Shown piece by piece: positions 23,690 through 32,343 of a stretch of DNA of 50,290 nucleotides. A program made the translations under genes and the position numbers. The stretch comes from Actinoplanes auranticolor (GTDB taxonomy: Bacteria; Actinomycetota; Actinomycetes; Mycobacteriales; Micromonosporaceae): assembly GCF_018332655.1 (NCBI RefSeq), contig NZ_BOQL01000060.1:1-50290 (forward strand), in the 5' to 3' direction. The notes below the pieces were generated by a model. It saw only the letters and a list, made by a program, of their open reading frames with translations. It did not search any database and was not told where the DNA came from. The stretch's first letter is position 1. Each line of letters starts with the position of its first letter.

Positions 23690-25438
23690 ATGACGCAAGA
23701 CGAGATCGGGCCGGTGGACGGCGGGCGGAACGTGGTGCGCCGCAGGACGCTCCTGGCGGTGATGGGGGCCGTGCCGGTGGCGACGGTCGCGGCGTCGGTC
23801 GTCGTGGCCACGGAGGCCTCGGCCGCGGCGGCGAACATCAATCCGTCGGCGACCCGGCAGACGATCAAGGGTTTCGGTGCCATGTCCCACGCGGCCTGGA
23901 TCGGTGACCTGACGGCTGCCCAGCGGGACACGGCGTTCGGCAACGGGGACGGCAAGCTCGGGTTCTCCATCCTGCGGATCCCGGTCAACGAGAACCAGGC
24001 GGACTGGAGCCGTGACCTGGCCACGGCCAAGCGCGCGGTCGAGCTCGGGGCGACGGTGTTCGCGTCGCCGTGGAACCCGCCCGCGAGCATGATCGAGACC
24101 TTCACCCGTAACGGCGTGGCCAATCAGAAGCGCCTCAGGGCCGGCTCGTACGCCGCCTACGCCCAGCACCTGAACAACTTCACCACGCACATGCGGAACA
24201 ACGGGGTGAACCTGTACGCCATCTCGGTGCAGAACGAGCCTGACTACGCCAGCGAGTGGACGTGGTGGACCCCGGCGGAGATGACCAGGTTCCTGCGGGA
24301 GAACGCCGGCTCGATCGGCACCCGGGTCATAGCGCCGGAGTCGTTCCAGTACGTCAAGTCGGTGTCGGACCCGATCCTCAACGACGCCGCGGCGCTGGCC
24401 AACGTCGACATCATCGGAGCCCACCTCTACGGCACGCCGTACAGCAACTTCCCGTACCCGCTGTTCAAGCAGAAGGGCGGGGGCAAAGAACTCTGGATGA
24501 CCGAGGTCTACTACCCCAACAGCAACACCAACTCCGGCGACGCCTGGCCCGAGGCCCTCGACGTGGGCGAGCACATCCACCGCGCCATGGTCGACGCCGA
24601 GTTCCAGGCCTATGTCTGGTGGTACCTGCGGCGCAGCTACAGCCCGATGCGTGAGGACGGCCAGGTCAGCAAGCGCGGCGCCATGATGGCGCACTTCTCC
24701 CGGTTCGTGCGCCCCGGATACGTCCGCATCGACGCGACGGCGAACCCCGCGAGCAACGTGTACGTGTCGGCGTACAAGAACGGCAACACCGTCGTCATCG
24801 TGGCGGTCAACAAGAACACCTCGTCGGTGAGCCAGCAGTTCACCCTGGCCAACACCACGGCCTCCGGCAGTGTCTCGAACTGGGTGACCGACGCGAGCCG
24901 AACCGTCGCGGCCCAGGGCGCGCTCACCATGTCGAACGGCTCGCTGACCGTCAACCTGCCCGCGCGCAGCATCATGACCTTCGTGACCACCGTGAGCGGC
25001 GGCATCACTCCCACGGGGGATACCTACAAGCTGGTCAACGTCAGTACCGGTCTGGTGTTGGGTGTGCAGAACATGTCGACCGCTGACGGTGGTCTGGCCG
25101 TGGTGTGGAGTGATTCGGGTACGGCCGATCACAACTGGGTGCGGATCGCTGACGGGTCGAATGTGCGGTTCCGGAACGCCCACAGTGGCAAGGTGCTGGG
25201 AGTGGAGAACATGTCGACTGCTGACAATGCTCGGGTGTTGCAGTGGGGTGACACCGGTACCGCGGATCACCGTTGGACTCTGGTGGCCAACAGTGACGGC
25301 TCGTACCGGATCCGCAACGTCAACAGCGGCAAGGTCCTGGCCATCCTGAACGGTTCCAGTACGTTGGGTACTCAGGCGGTGCAGTTCACCGACAACGGCA
25401 GCGCCAAGAACAACTGGCGCCTGGTCCAGGTCAGCTGA
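23690..25438 (+). CDS. GH30 glucuronoxylanase with C-terminal CBM13/ricin-type module
   Basis: 582 residues; ATG 23690 after AAGGA. A Tat-type signal (VVRRRTLLAVMGAVPVA) spans residues ~14-45. The GH30 barrel (~48-345) has acid/base E183 (ISVQNEPDY) and nucleophile E272 (LWMTEVYYP), and the barrel/side-beta layout of the GH30_8 xylanases. A beta-sandwich (~350-435) follows, then a ricin-type beta-trefoil (~444-582) with three YKLVNV/FRNAHSGKVLGV/RIRNVNSGKVLAI repeats. GH30_8 enzymes cut glucuronoxylan next to a methylglucuronate branch. Its products would feed the GH67 enzyme directly downstream. The family call is strong; the subfamily is inferred. Confidence 0.9.
   Translation: MTQDEIGPVDGGRNVVRRRTLLAVMGAVPVATVAASVVVATEASAAAANINPSATRQTIKGFGAMSHAAWIGDLTAAQRDTAFGNGDGKLGFSILRIPVNENQADWSRDLATAKRAVELGATVFASPWNPPASMIETFTRNGVANQKRLRAGSYAAYAQHLNNFTTHMRNNGVNLYAISVQNEPDYASEWTWWTPAEMTRFLRENAGSIGTRVIAPESFQYVKSVSDPILNDAAALANVDIIGAHLYGTPYSNFPYPLFKQKGGGKELWMTEVYYPNSNTNSGDAWPEALDVGEHIHRAMVDAEFQAYVWWYLRRSYSPMREDGQVSKRGAMMAHFSRFVRPGYVRIDATANPASNVYVSAYKNGNTVVIVAVNKNTSSVSQQFTLANTTASGSVSNWVTDASRTVAAQGALTMSNGSLTVNLPARSIMTFVTTVSGGITPTGDTYKLVNVSTGLVLGVQNMSTADGGLAVVWSDSGTADHNWVRIADGSNVRFRNAHSGKVLGVENMSTADNARVLQWGDTGTADHRWTLVANSDGSYRIRNVNSGKVLAILNGSSTLGTQAVQFTDNGSAKNNWRLVQVS
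25018..25435 (+). repeat. CBM13 module, copy 1 of a near-identical ~415-bp pair
   Basis: This 3' end of the GH30 gene is almost identical to 34258-34674 in the GH127 gene: by my reading roughly a dozen mismatches in ~415 bp, nearly all synonymous, with one substitution (Tyr versus Phe in DGSYRI/DGSFRI). The block uses more T-ending codons (GGT, ACC/GGT, TTG) than the flanking catalytic domains. Confidence 0.9.
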
Positions 25439-25454
25439 GCATCCACAGCACCGC

Positions 25455-25484
25455 TCCGGGCCGACCTCTTACGGTCGGCCCGGA
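25455..25484 (+). terminator. Terminator after the GH30 gene
   Basis: A perfect 12-bp stem, TCCGGGCCGACC (25455-25466) with GGTCGGCCCGGA (25473-25484) and loop TCTTAC, beginning 17 bp past the stop. It should uncouple the GH30 and GH67 transcripts. Confidence 0.85.
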
Positions 25485-25529
25485 CGTTCGTGGCGGCAGC
25501 CGTGTCCCCTCCTGTGTTTGACTCAGGGG

Positions 25530-27440
25530 ATGCCGATCGTCGATGAACCAGTCCATCCGGCGTGGCTGCCGCCCGGGGCCTGGCGGCCGATCACGGGCCG
25601 CCGCGTCCGCGTCACCGGCGAAGGCCTGCTGGTGCGGACCGTGCTCGCGGAGCTGCGGGCGGCCGGAGCGACCCTCGTCGAGACCGACGGCGACGTCGAG
25701 TTCGGGCTGGGCGGCGATCCCGCGCTGGACGGCGAGGGATTCGAGATCGTCCGGCGCGACGGCCGCACCCTGATCCGTGCGGCCGCGCCGCACGGCCTGC
25801 TGCACTCGCTGTTCCACCTGCTCCGGGAGGCGCCGGCGGGTCGCTACCGGCCCGCGGTCGACCGCCGGATGGTCGACCACTGGGACAACGTGGACGTCCA
25901 TCCGGTGATGGGTCAGGTCGAGCGGGGGTACGCCGGCGGCTCGCTGTTCTGGCGGGCCGGCGAGCCCCGGCGGGACCTGCCGCGGGTGGCCGCCTACGCC
26001 CGGCTGCTGGCGGCGTGCGGCGTCAACGCGGTCGCTCTCAACAACGTCAACGTGCACGCCACCGAGACCCGGCTGCTCACCGACCGCCTCGCCGAGGTGG
26101 CCGAGCTGGCTGCCGAGTTCCGCCGCTACGGCATCCGGGTGCACCTCTCGGTTTCCTTCGCCGCCCCGGTGCACCACGGCCTGCCCGGTGCCGACCCGCT
26201 CGACGACCGGGTGGTGGCATGGTGGGCGGAGGCCACGCGAGCGGTCTACGAGATGATCCCCGATTTCGGCGGCTACCTGGTCAAGGCCGACTCCGAGGGT
26301 CAGCCGGGCCCGTTCACGTACGGCCGCTCGCACGCTGACGGCGCCAACCTGCTGGCCGGTGCCCTCGCCCCGCACGGCGGCGTGGTGCACTGGCGGGCCT
26401 TCGTCTACAACCACCGGCAGGACTGGCGGGACCGCTCCGTCGACCGGGCCCGCGCCGCGTACGACCACTTCACCCCGCTCGACGGAGCCTTCCGGGACAA
26501 CGTGGTCGTGCAGGTGAAGCACGGCCCGATGGACTTCCAGGCGCGCGAGCCGGTGGCGCCGCTGATCGCCGCCATGCCCGCGACCCGGCTCGCCGTCGAG
26601 GTGCAGGCCACCCAGGAGTACACCGGTCAGCAGCGGCACCTCTGCTATCTCGCTCCGATGTGGAGTTCGCTGCTGCGGGGCACCGACGGTCCGGCGATCG
26701 CCGGCGTCGCCGCCGAGATGGTCGCGGTGGCCAACACCGGCGACGACCCGTTCTGGACCGGGCACCCCCTGGCCCAGGCCAACCTGTACGCCTTCGGCCG
26801 CCTCGCCTGGGACCATACGCTCGACCCGGTGACGATCCTCGACGAGTGGACCGGCCTGACCTTTCCCGGCGCGTCGCCGGCGTTGCGGGCGACGCTGCAC
26901 GCTGTCATGGACGGCTCCTGGCAGACGTACGAGCGGTACACCGCCCCGCTCGGCGTCGGCTTCATGGTGCGGCCCGGCCACCACTACGGCCCCGACGTGG
27001 ACGGCTACGAGTACACGCCGTGGGGGACCTACCACCATGCCGACCGCGACGGTGTGGGCGTGGACCGCACGGTGGCCACCGGCACCGGATTCACCGGGCA
27101 GTACCCCCAGCCGTGGGCCTCGATCTATGAATCGGCGGCCGACTGCCCCGACGAGCTGGCCCTGTTCTTCCACCATCTGCCGTACGGTCACGTGCTGCGT
27201 GACGGCCGCACGGTGATTCAGCACATCTACGACACGCATTTCGCCGGCGCCGCCGAGACCGCGGAGATGCGCCGCCGCTGGCAGACGATCAGCGACGAGG
27301 TGCCGACCGAGCTCTTCCGCCGGGTCGCCGGTCTGCTGAACGAGCAGGTGCGCTCCGCCGAGGAGTGGCGGGACCAGATCAACGCCTACTTCCTCCGCAA
27401 GTCCGGAGTGCCCGACGAACACGGCCGTCCGATCTACTGA
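25530..27440 (+). CDS. GH67 alpha-glucuronidase
   Basis: 636 residues from ATG 25530; a TTG four codons earlier is possible. Cytoplasmic, with no signal peptide. Catalytic signatures: acid E256 in VKADSEGQPGP, and the two carboxylates D335 (VKHGPMDFQAREP) and E363 (TQEYTGQQ), in the spacing of characterised GH67 enzymes. The N-terminal domain contains the ETDGDVEFGLGG-like strand region. The C-terminal region carries YEYTPWGTYHHADRDGVGVD and LFFHHLPYGHVLRDGRTVIQ. It removes (4-O-methyl)-glucuronic acid from the non-reducing end of imported aldouronates. It follows the GH30 terminator by 45 bp, so it probably has its own promoter. The name aguA is used for this family, but I leave the symbol blank. 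Confidence 0.95.
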   Translation: MPIVDEPVHPAWLPPGAWRPITGRRVRVTGEGLLVRTVLAELRAAGATLVETDGDVEFGLGGDPALDGEGFEIVRRDGRTLIRAAAPHGLLHSLFHLLREAPAGRYRPAVDRRMVDHWDNVDVHPVMGQVERGYAGGSLFWRAGEPRRDLPRVAAYARLLAACGVNAVALNNVNVHATETRLLTDRLAEVAELAAEFRRYGIRVHLSVSFAAPVHHGLPGADPLDDRVVAWWAEATRAVYEMIPDFGGYLVKADSEGQPGPFTYGRSHADGANLLAGALAPHGGVVHWRAFVYNHRQDWRDRSVDRARAAYDHFTPLDGAFRDNVVVQVKHGPMDFQAREPVAPLIAAMPATRLAVEVQATQEYTGQQRHLCYLAPMWSSLLRGTDGPAIAGVAAEMVAVANTGDDPFWTGHPLAQANLYAFGRLAWDHTLDPVTILDEWTGLTFPGASPALRATLHAVMDGSWQTYERYTAPLGVGFMVRPGHHYGPDVDGYEYTPWGTYHHADRDGVGVDRTVATGTGFTGQYPQPWASIYESAADCPDELALFFHHLPYGHVLRDGRTVIQHIYDTHFAGAAETAEMRRRWQTISDEVPTELFRRVAGLLNEQVRSAEEWRDQINAYFLRKSGVPDEHGRPIY

Positions 27441-27458
27441 CGCCGGCGCACCGGCTCC

Positions 27459-28136
27459 TCACCGGATGAAGCGGTGCTCGATCTCGGCCCGCATCGGGTC
27501 CGAGACGGTCAGCAGGGCTGCGGCGAAGACGGCCGCGAACAGCGCCAGCACAGCGTCGGACCACCACACCACTACGGCGCCGGCGGCCAGAGCGAGCCCT
27601 GTGGTGCCCAGGGTCACCCGCGGGGTGCGGACCAGGAACCAGGCGGCCAGCCGGGCGACGTCCCGGGTCCGGAACTCGTACAGCGACGCGATGACCAGAG
27701 CGTTGGCCTGCCACAGCAGGGAGCCGGCGGCGAGCGCGACGAGGGCGGCGTGCCACCACCCGGGCACCCCGGCGCCCTGCGGGTGGGCCAAGGTGATCCC
27801 GGCGACCGCGGCCCAGGCCAGCCAGGGCAGCCACAGCTTCAGCACGGCCCGGGCGTTCATCCGGTAGCCGCGCCAGAACACGCGAGCGGGGGAGAGGTCG
27901 GTCAGGTCACGGCCGCGGTGACGCAGTGCGTAGAGAGCGGCGGACAGGGCGGGCCCGAGCGGCACCGCGGCCGCCGCGAGCAGAGGGACGTTGCTGGCGT
28001 CCCGGTCCAGCAGGACCGGGACCACCACCGCCGGCGCGGCCGTGACCAGGACGCAGAACTGCACCACGAGCAGGGTGTGCACCAGCGCGGCGGCCCGGGC
28101 GAGCGGCCCGGTACCCCAGGTCACGGTCGCGGTCAT
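27459..28136 (-). CDS. DUF624 (YesL-like) membrane protein
   Basis: 225 residues with about five or six hydrophobic helices (LVHTLLVVQFCVLVTAAPAV, VPLLAAAAVPLGPALSAALY, LKLWLPWLAWAAVAGITLA and others). The DUF624 pattern is visible in FWRGYRMNARAVLKLWLPWL. YesL-like proteins are regularly encoded next to carbohydrate ABC importers of the LplA/YtcQ kind; their role is unknown. The ATG begins one base after the solute-binding protein's TGA (TGAGATG), so translation is coupled and this is the last gene of the importer operon. Convergent with GH67. Confidence 0.85.
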   Translation of the reverse strand: MTATVTWGTGPLARAAALVHTLLVVQFCVLVTAAPAVVVPVLLDRDASNVPLLAAAAVPLGPALSAALYALRHRGRDLTDLSPARVFWRGYRMNARAVLKLWLPWLAWAAVAGITLAHPQGAGVPGWWHAALVALAAGSLLWQANALVIASLYEFRTRDVARLAAWFLVRTPRVTLGTTGLALAAGAVVVWWSDAVLALFAAVFAAALLTVSDPMRAEIEHRFIR

Positions 28137-28137
28137 C

Positions 28138-29778
28138 TCACTTCTTTCCCTTGAACCGCTCGTACGCCTTGTTCAGGGTGCCGACGTACTGGTCCAGGCC
28201 CTTGCCCTTGAGCTCGGCGACGTAGGCGTCCCACTCGGAGAGCGGCCGCTGGCCGAGGATGAACTTCAGCGTCTGCTGGTCGACGTGATCGCGCAGAGCG
28301 GCCTCCTGCAGCGTCGCCTGCTCGCGCTCCTCCACAGTCAGCGGACGACCCGGGGGAACCGGGCGGATCGTCCGCTTGTTCATCTCCGCCTGGAACGCCT
28401 TCTCCTCCTTGGAGAACTGCGAGTTGAGCATCGCGGTGCTGCCGCCGTACGCGAAGACGCCGTTGGAGTACCCGTAGTCGACCTGCAGGTCCTTGGCCGC
28501 GTCCGGGTTCAGCCCGCTCCACTTGACCTTCGGGTCGAGCTTGAAGCTGGCGTCCTCCACCTTGCCGGTGAAGGTCTCGCCCTCGACGCCCCACCGGGCG
28601 AACATCTGGCCGGCGTCGGAATACCAGAGCCAGTCGACGAACTGCATCATGGCCACGAAGTTCTTGTTCTGCAACGCCTTGCGGGAGATCATCAGCCCGT
28701 TCTCGAGCCGGTTGTCCGGCGGCAGCGAAGCGCCCATCGGTCCCATCGGCAGCGGTATCTTCGCCACGGTCGCCCCGGGAAGCTTGGCGATGTCCTTGCG
28801 GGCTTCCTTCACCAGGGTCTGGGCGTTGCAGCACATCACGAACGACTTACCGCTGGCGAACTTCTGCCGCGCGTTGTCGTCGGTCTGGGTGAAGCTCTCC
28901 GGGTCGACGAGTTTCTCGCTCACCAGCGCGGCGAGGTACTGCAGCATCTGCCGGTACTGGTCGGTCGCCCCGGTGAAGGCGAACCTGCCGGCGGTGGCGT
29001 CCCAGTACGCCGGGTTCCACGACCAGCCGGAATTGACGCCGTAACCCTGGCCCACGATGCTGATCAGCGCGTTGCCGCCAGGCTGGGGCGGCGTGCTCCA
29101 CCGGTCGGACAGCGGGTACTGGCTCGGGTACGCCTTTTTCATCTCGCGCAGCATCGTGGTGACGTCGTCCCACGTCTTCGGCATCGGCACGCCCAGCTTG
29201 CTCAGGATGTCGGTGCGCACCGCCAGCGTGTAGTCCTGCCAGACGCCCTCGTGCACGCCGGGCAGCAGGTAGTACTTGCCGTCCTCCTGGGCGTACGTGT
29301 CGAGGTTGGCCTGCAGGTTCCAGCGCTTGACCTTGTCGGAATAGTTCGGCATGAGGTCGGTGTAGTCGCTGACGGCCAGGACCGCGCCGCCGGCGATGTA
29401 CGCCTCCTCGGCCGGGTGGTACGTCTTCGGGATGAGCAGCGGGGCGTTGCCGGCGCTCACCATGACGCTGCGTTTCTGGTCGTAGTCGCTGCCCGGCACC
29501 GCGACCGGGTCCAGCGTCACGTTGGTGCGCTTGGTCAGCTCGGCCCAGAACGGCCACTCCGGCTTGTACGGGTAGGCCTGGTTGCTCAACAGCATGATCG
29601 AGAACTTGAGCGGCTCGGTTGCCTTGAACTGGTCGCCGGCTTTGTATCCGTCCATCGCACCGGCGCGCTTTTCGTTCAGGTCAACGGACTCCGGGTCGTC
29701 GTCGCTGCAACCGGCCATGCCGGCCACCGCGGCGGCGCCCGCCGCGGCGAGAAGCTGACGTCGGGAAAGATGAACCAT
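28138..29778 (-). CDS. Sugar ABC importer, solute-binding lipoprotein
   Basis: 546 residues from ATG 29778 with AGAGGAG upstream. The N-terminus combines a twin-arginine motif (LSRRQLLAAAG) and a lipobox (AGMAGC, Cys24), so the protein is exported folded and lipid-anchored. The body is a large family-1 extracellular binding protein of the oligosaccharide (LplA/YtcQ) type: EWPFWAELTKRTNVTLDPVA, DKVKRWNLQANLDTYAQEDG, GVPMPKTWDDVTTMLREMKK, RKALQNKNFVAMMQFVDWLW. At ~545 residues it is longer than monosaccharide binders, which fits oligosaccharides such as aldouronates. Third gene of the permease-permease-binder-DUF624 operon. No ATPase is encoded here; such importers commonly share an MsmK-type ATPase. 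Confidence 0.92.
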   Translation of the reverse strand: MVHLSRRQLLAAAGAAAVAGMAGCSDDDPESVDLNEKRAGAMDGYKAGDQFKATEPLKFSIMLLSNQAYPYKPEWPFWAELTKRTNVTLDPVAVPGSDYDQKRSVMVSAGNAPLLIPKTYHPAEEAYIAGGAVLAVSDYTDLMPNYSDKVKRWNLQANLDTYAQEDGKYYLLPGVHEGVWQDYTLAVRTDILSKLGVPMPKTWDDVTTMLREMKKAYPSQYPLSDRWSTPPQPGGNALISIVGQGYGVNSGWSWNPAYWDATAGRFAFTGATDQYRQMLQYLAALVSEKLVDPESFTQTDDNARQKFASGKSFVMCCNAQTLVKEARKDIAKLPGATVAKIPLPMGPMGASLPPDNRLENGLMISRKALQNKNFVAMMQFVDWLWYSDAGQMFARWGVEGETFTGKVEDASFKLDPKVKWSGLNPDAAKDLQVDYGYSNGVFAYGGSTAMLNSQFSKEEKAFQAEMNKRTIRPVPPGRPLTVEEREQATLQEAALRDHVDQQTLKFILGQRPLSEWDAYVAELKGKGLDQYVGTLNKAYERFKGKK

Positions 29779-29816
29779 GGGGACTCCTCTGGGTGGGCGT
29801 GGAACACGGCCCGGCG

Positions 29817-30725
29817 TCACCCCTTGACGGCGCCGAGCATGACTCCGGAGACGAAGAAGCGCTGGATGAACGGGTAGACCAGCAGGATCGGCAGCATGGT
29901 GAGCACGATCGTCACGGCCTGGATGTTGGCCGCGATCTGCAGCGCCGCGTCGCTCGACGCGGTCTGGTCCGTGCCGCCGGTCGCTCCGGCGATCAGGTTG
30001 CGGAGGTAGACGGTGACCGGGAACAACTCCTGCCGGTCCATGTAGAGGAAGCCCGGGAACCACGAGTTCCAGAACGCCACCGCATAGAACAACAGCATCG
30101 TCGCGAGCACCGCTTTGGAAAGCGGCAGCACGATGCGCCACAGAGTTCCGTAGGTCCCCATGCCGTCGACCGCGGCGGCTTCCTCCAGCTCGGTGGGCAG
30201 GCTCTCGAAGAACGCCTTCATCACCAGCAGGTTGAACACGTTGATCGCGTTCGGCAGCACGATCGCCCAGATGGTGTTGCGCAGGCCGAGCGAGCTGACC
30301 AGCACGTAGTTGGGGATCAGACCGCCGTTGAAGAACATCGTGAACACGGCGATGGCGACCAGCAGGCCGCGGCCCTTCAACTGGCGCTTCGACAGGACGT
30401 ACGCGTAACAGGTGGTCAGAGCGAGCGCGACGGCCGTGGCGGCGATCGTGTAGACCACGGTGTTGCGGTAGTTGGTCCAGAACATCGCGTCCGACATGAC
30501 GATCCGATAGGTGGTCAGGTTGAACCCGCGGGGGATCAGATTGACCTGTCCGGAACGGATCTCCTGCTCGCCGCTGAACGAGCGGGCCAGGATGTTGACG
30601 AACGGGAAGAGGGTCAGGACCACGACGGCGGTCAGGACGAGCGCGTTGACCACCTGGAAGACCCGGTAGCCGCGGGTCGGCCGTGGTCCCTGCGGCCGGG
30701 TCGCCGGCGCGTCGATCAGGCTCAC
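29817..30725 (-). CDS. Sugar ABC importer permease (MalG-like)
   Basis: 302 residues from GTG 30725, which overlaps the previous permease stop by four bases (GTGA), so translation is coupled. There are about six membrane helices, first VVNALVLTAVVVLTLFPFVN. The ABC-permease EAA loop reads TELEEAAAVDGMGTYGTLWR (then IVLPLSKAV). The YRNTVVYTIAATAVALALTT and NGGLIPNYVLV segments are typical of the LplC/YtcP oligosaccharide type. The frame is open further upstream, but only inside the neighbouring gene. Confidence 0.93.
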   Translation of the reverse strand: MSLIDAPATRPQGPRPTRGYRVFQVVNALVLTAVVVLTLFPFVNILARSFSGEQEIRSGQVNLIPRGFNLTTYRIVMSDAMFWTNYRNTVVYTIAATAVALALTTCYAYVLSKRQLKGRGLLVAIAVFTMFFNGGLIPNYVLVSSLGLRNTIWAIVLPNAINVFNLLVMKAFFESLPTELEEAAAVDGMGTYGTLWRIVLPLSKAVLATMLLFYAVAFWNSWFPGFLYMDRQELFPVTVYLRNLIAGATGGTDQTASSDAALQIAANIQAVTIVLTMLPILLVYPFIQRFFVSGVMLGAVKG

Positions 30726-31708
30726 CACAGGCTCGTCCCGACCGTGCGTCGCGACAGGTAGTTGGCCGAGAGCACCAGGGTCAGGCCGATCACCGACTCG
30801 AACAGGCCGATCGCCGCCGCGTAGCTGAAGCTGCCGGAGACGACGCCGACCCGGTAGAGGTAGGTCGAGACGACGTCCGCGGTGGGGTAGATCAGCGGGT
30901 TGTAGAGCAGCAGGATCTTCTCGAAGCCGACCGCCAGAAAGGTCCCGATGTTGAGAATGAGCAGCGTGACCATCGTGGGCCGGATCCCCGGCAGCGTCAC
31001 GTGCCAGGTCTGCCGCCACCGGTTCGCACCGTCCACCTGCGCCTGCTGGTAGAGGTCGGCGTCGATGGTGGTGAGCGCGGCCAGGTAGAGGATCGTGCCC
31101 CAGCCGACGGTCTGCCACACCTCGGAGCTGACGTAGATGGTGCGGAACCATCCCGGTTCCTGCATGAAGGCGACCGCATCCTGACCGGCCGCACGCAGGC
31201 CCTGGTTGACCACGCCGTCGACGGAGAGCATCTGCAGCACCAGGCCGGCGACCACGACGACGGACAGGAAATGCGGCAGGTAGGCGATGGTCTGCACGAA
31301 CCGCTTGAAGAACCGGGTGCGCACCTCGTTGAGCAACAGGGCCAGCACGATCGGCAGGGGGAAGCAGAAGAGCAGGGTGAGCGCACCGATGATCAGGGTG
31401 TTCGTGAAGACCTGCCAGAACGTCGGGTCGTGCAGGAACATCGTGAAATAGCGCAGGCCCACCCAGGTCTCGCCGAAGAGATCGCCGCCCGGTACGTACC
31501 GCCGGAAAGCGATCACGTTGCCCAGCATGGGCAGATAGCGGAAGAGCACGAAGAACAGCAAAGGCAGTACGGCAAGCGAGTAGAGCTGCCAGTCACGGCG
31601 TATCGCCGCCGACCAGGTGCGCCGGCGCGGCCGGATGTGACGCTCACCGCGTACGGCGCCCGGCGGTTCGGTACCGGACACCGGGTCGGCCGTTCTGGGC
31701 AGGGCCAT
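30722..31708 (-). CDS. Sugar ABC importer permease (MalF/LplB-like)
   Basis: 328 residues. ATG 31708 is chosen for the strong AGGAGG; the frame is open for 38 codons more but without signals. A basic cytosolic N-terminus (RGERHIRPRRRTWSAAIRRD) precedes six helices (LYSLAVLPLLFFVLFRYLP, NTLIIGALTLLFCFPLPIVL and others). The EAA-type loop is YQQAQVDGANRWRQTWHVTL (then PGIRPT). First gene of the operon, divergent from GH127 across a ~635-bp region with two LacI-type operator-like sites. Confidence 0.93.
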   Translation of the reverse strand: MALPRTADPVSGTEPPGAVRGERHIRPRRRTWSAAIRRDWQLYSLAVLPLLFFVLFRYLPMLGNVIAFRRYVPGGDLFGETWVGLRYFTMFLHDPTFWQVFTNTLIIGALTLLFCFPLPIVLALLLNEVRTRFFKRFVQTIAYLPHFLSVVVVAGLVLQMLSVDGVVNQGLRAAGQDAVAFMQEPGWFRTIYVSSEVWQTVGWGTILYLAALTTIDADLYQQAQVDGANRWRQTWHVTLPGIRPTMVTLLILNIGTFLAVGFEKILLLYNPLIYPTADVVSTYLYRVGVVSGSFSYAAAIGLFESVIGLTLVLSANYLSRRTVGTSLW

Positions 31709-31840
31709 GCCGTTCCTCCTGCCTCTGGGTCGGCCCGCGACGGTGCCGAACACCGACGAGCGAAAGTTACGACAACGGCCGCTTTGTTTCGGAAAACTAA
31801 GTGCCACATCGATGTCTGTCAACCCCGTCCGACCGGGCGA

Positions 31841-31856
31841 GGCAAACGCTTACCTA
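31841..31856 (+). promoter_or_regulatory. LacI-type operator-like site 1
   Basis: GGCAAACGCTTACCTA has the central CG and AA/TT arms of LacI-family operators and matches a second site at 32030-32045 in 13 of 16 bases. It lies 133 bp before the permease start. Apart from these sites I find no gene or obvious RNA in 31709-32343; it is a long AT-richer divergent promoter region. Confidence 0.55.
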
Positions 31857-32029
31857 AGCCGCTCCGGGTGCTTCGGCGAGGGGCCAGGACCCACCGTCGT
31901 GCGGTGAGGCAGCTGAGGCGAGACCGGAAGTTTCGGCCGGTGGGGTCATCCGGGCGCCTCGCCGGCCGGGAGGAGCTGGAGGGGGCGCTCGGAAGGCGCC
32001 GGTCGCGAGGTTGTGACGGGGGTCGATCT

Positions 32030-32045
32030 GGAAACCGTTTACCTA
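32030..32045 (+). promoter_or_regulatory. LacI-type operator-like site 2
   Basis: GGAAACCGTTTACCTA contains a near-palindromic AAAC-C-GTTT core and shares 13 of 16 bases with site 1. It is about 300 bp before the GH127 start, so it could serve either direction or support a repressor loop with site 1. Confidence 0.55.
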
Positions 32046-32343
32046 TTCGCTTTTCACCATTCCTGAAAACGCCTCGTCGAAAAAGCGTAACGACGCCCGA
32101 CCTACCGTTGCCACCTGCACCGATGTGCCGGGATGGCGTCCCGTGCAGCGGGCAAGACCATCGCTTGGGAAACCGGACGAGGACGTTTTCTTGAGTGTTC
32201 GTGATCGGCCGCCGTAACATGCCAGACGCGGTTGTTACCGTTCACCTGACCGACTTCGCCAGGAGCGATCGGGGCCGGACCAGCGAGAGCGGTCGGCTCC
32301 GCTCCGGCATTCCCGTCTTCCCCCAGTGTGTTGGAGTCCGCCC

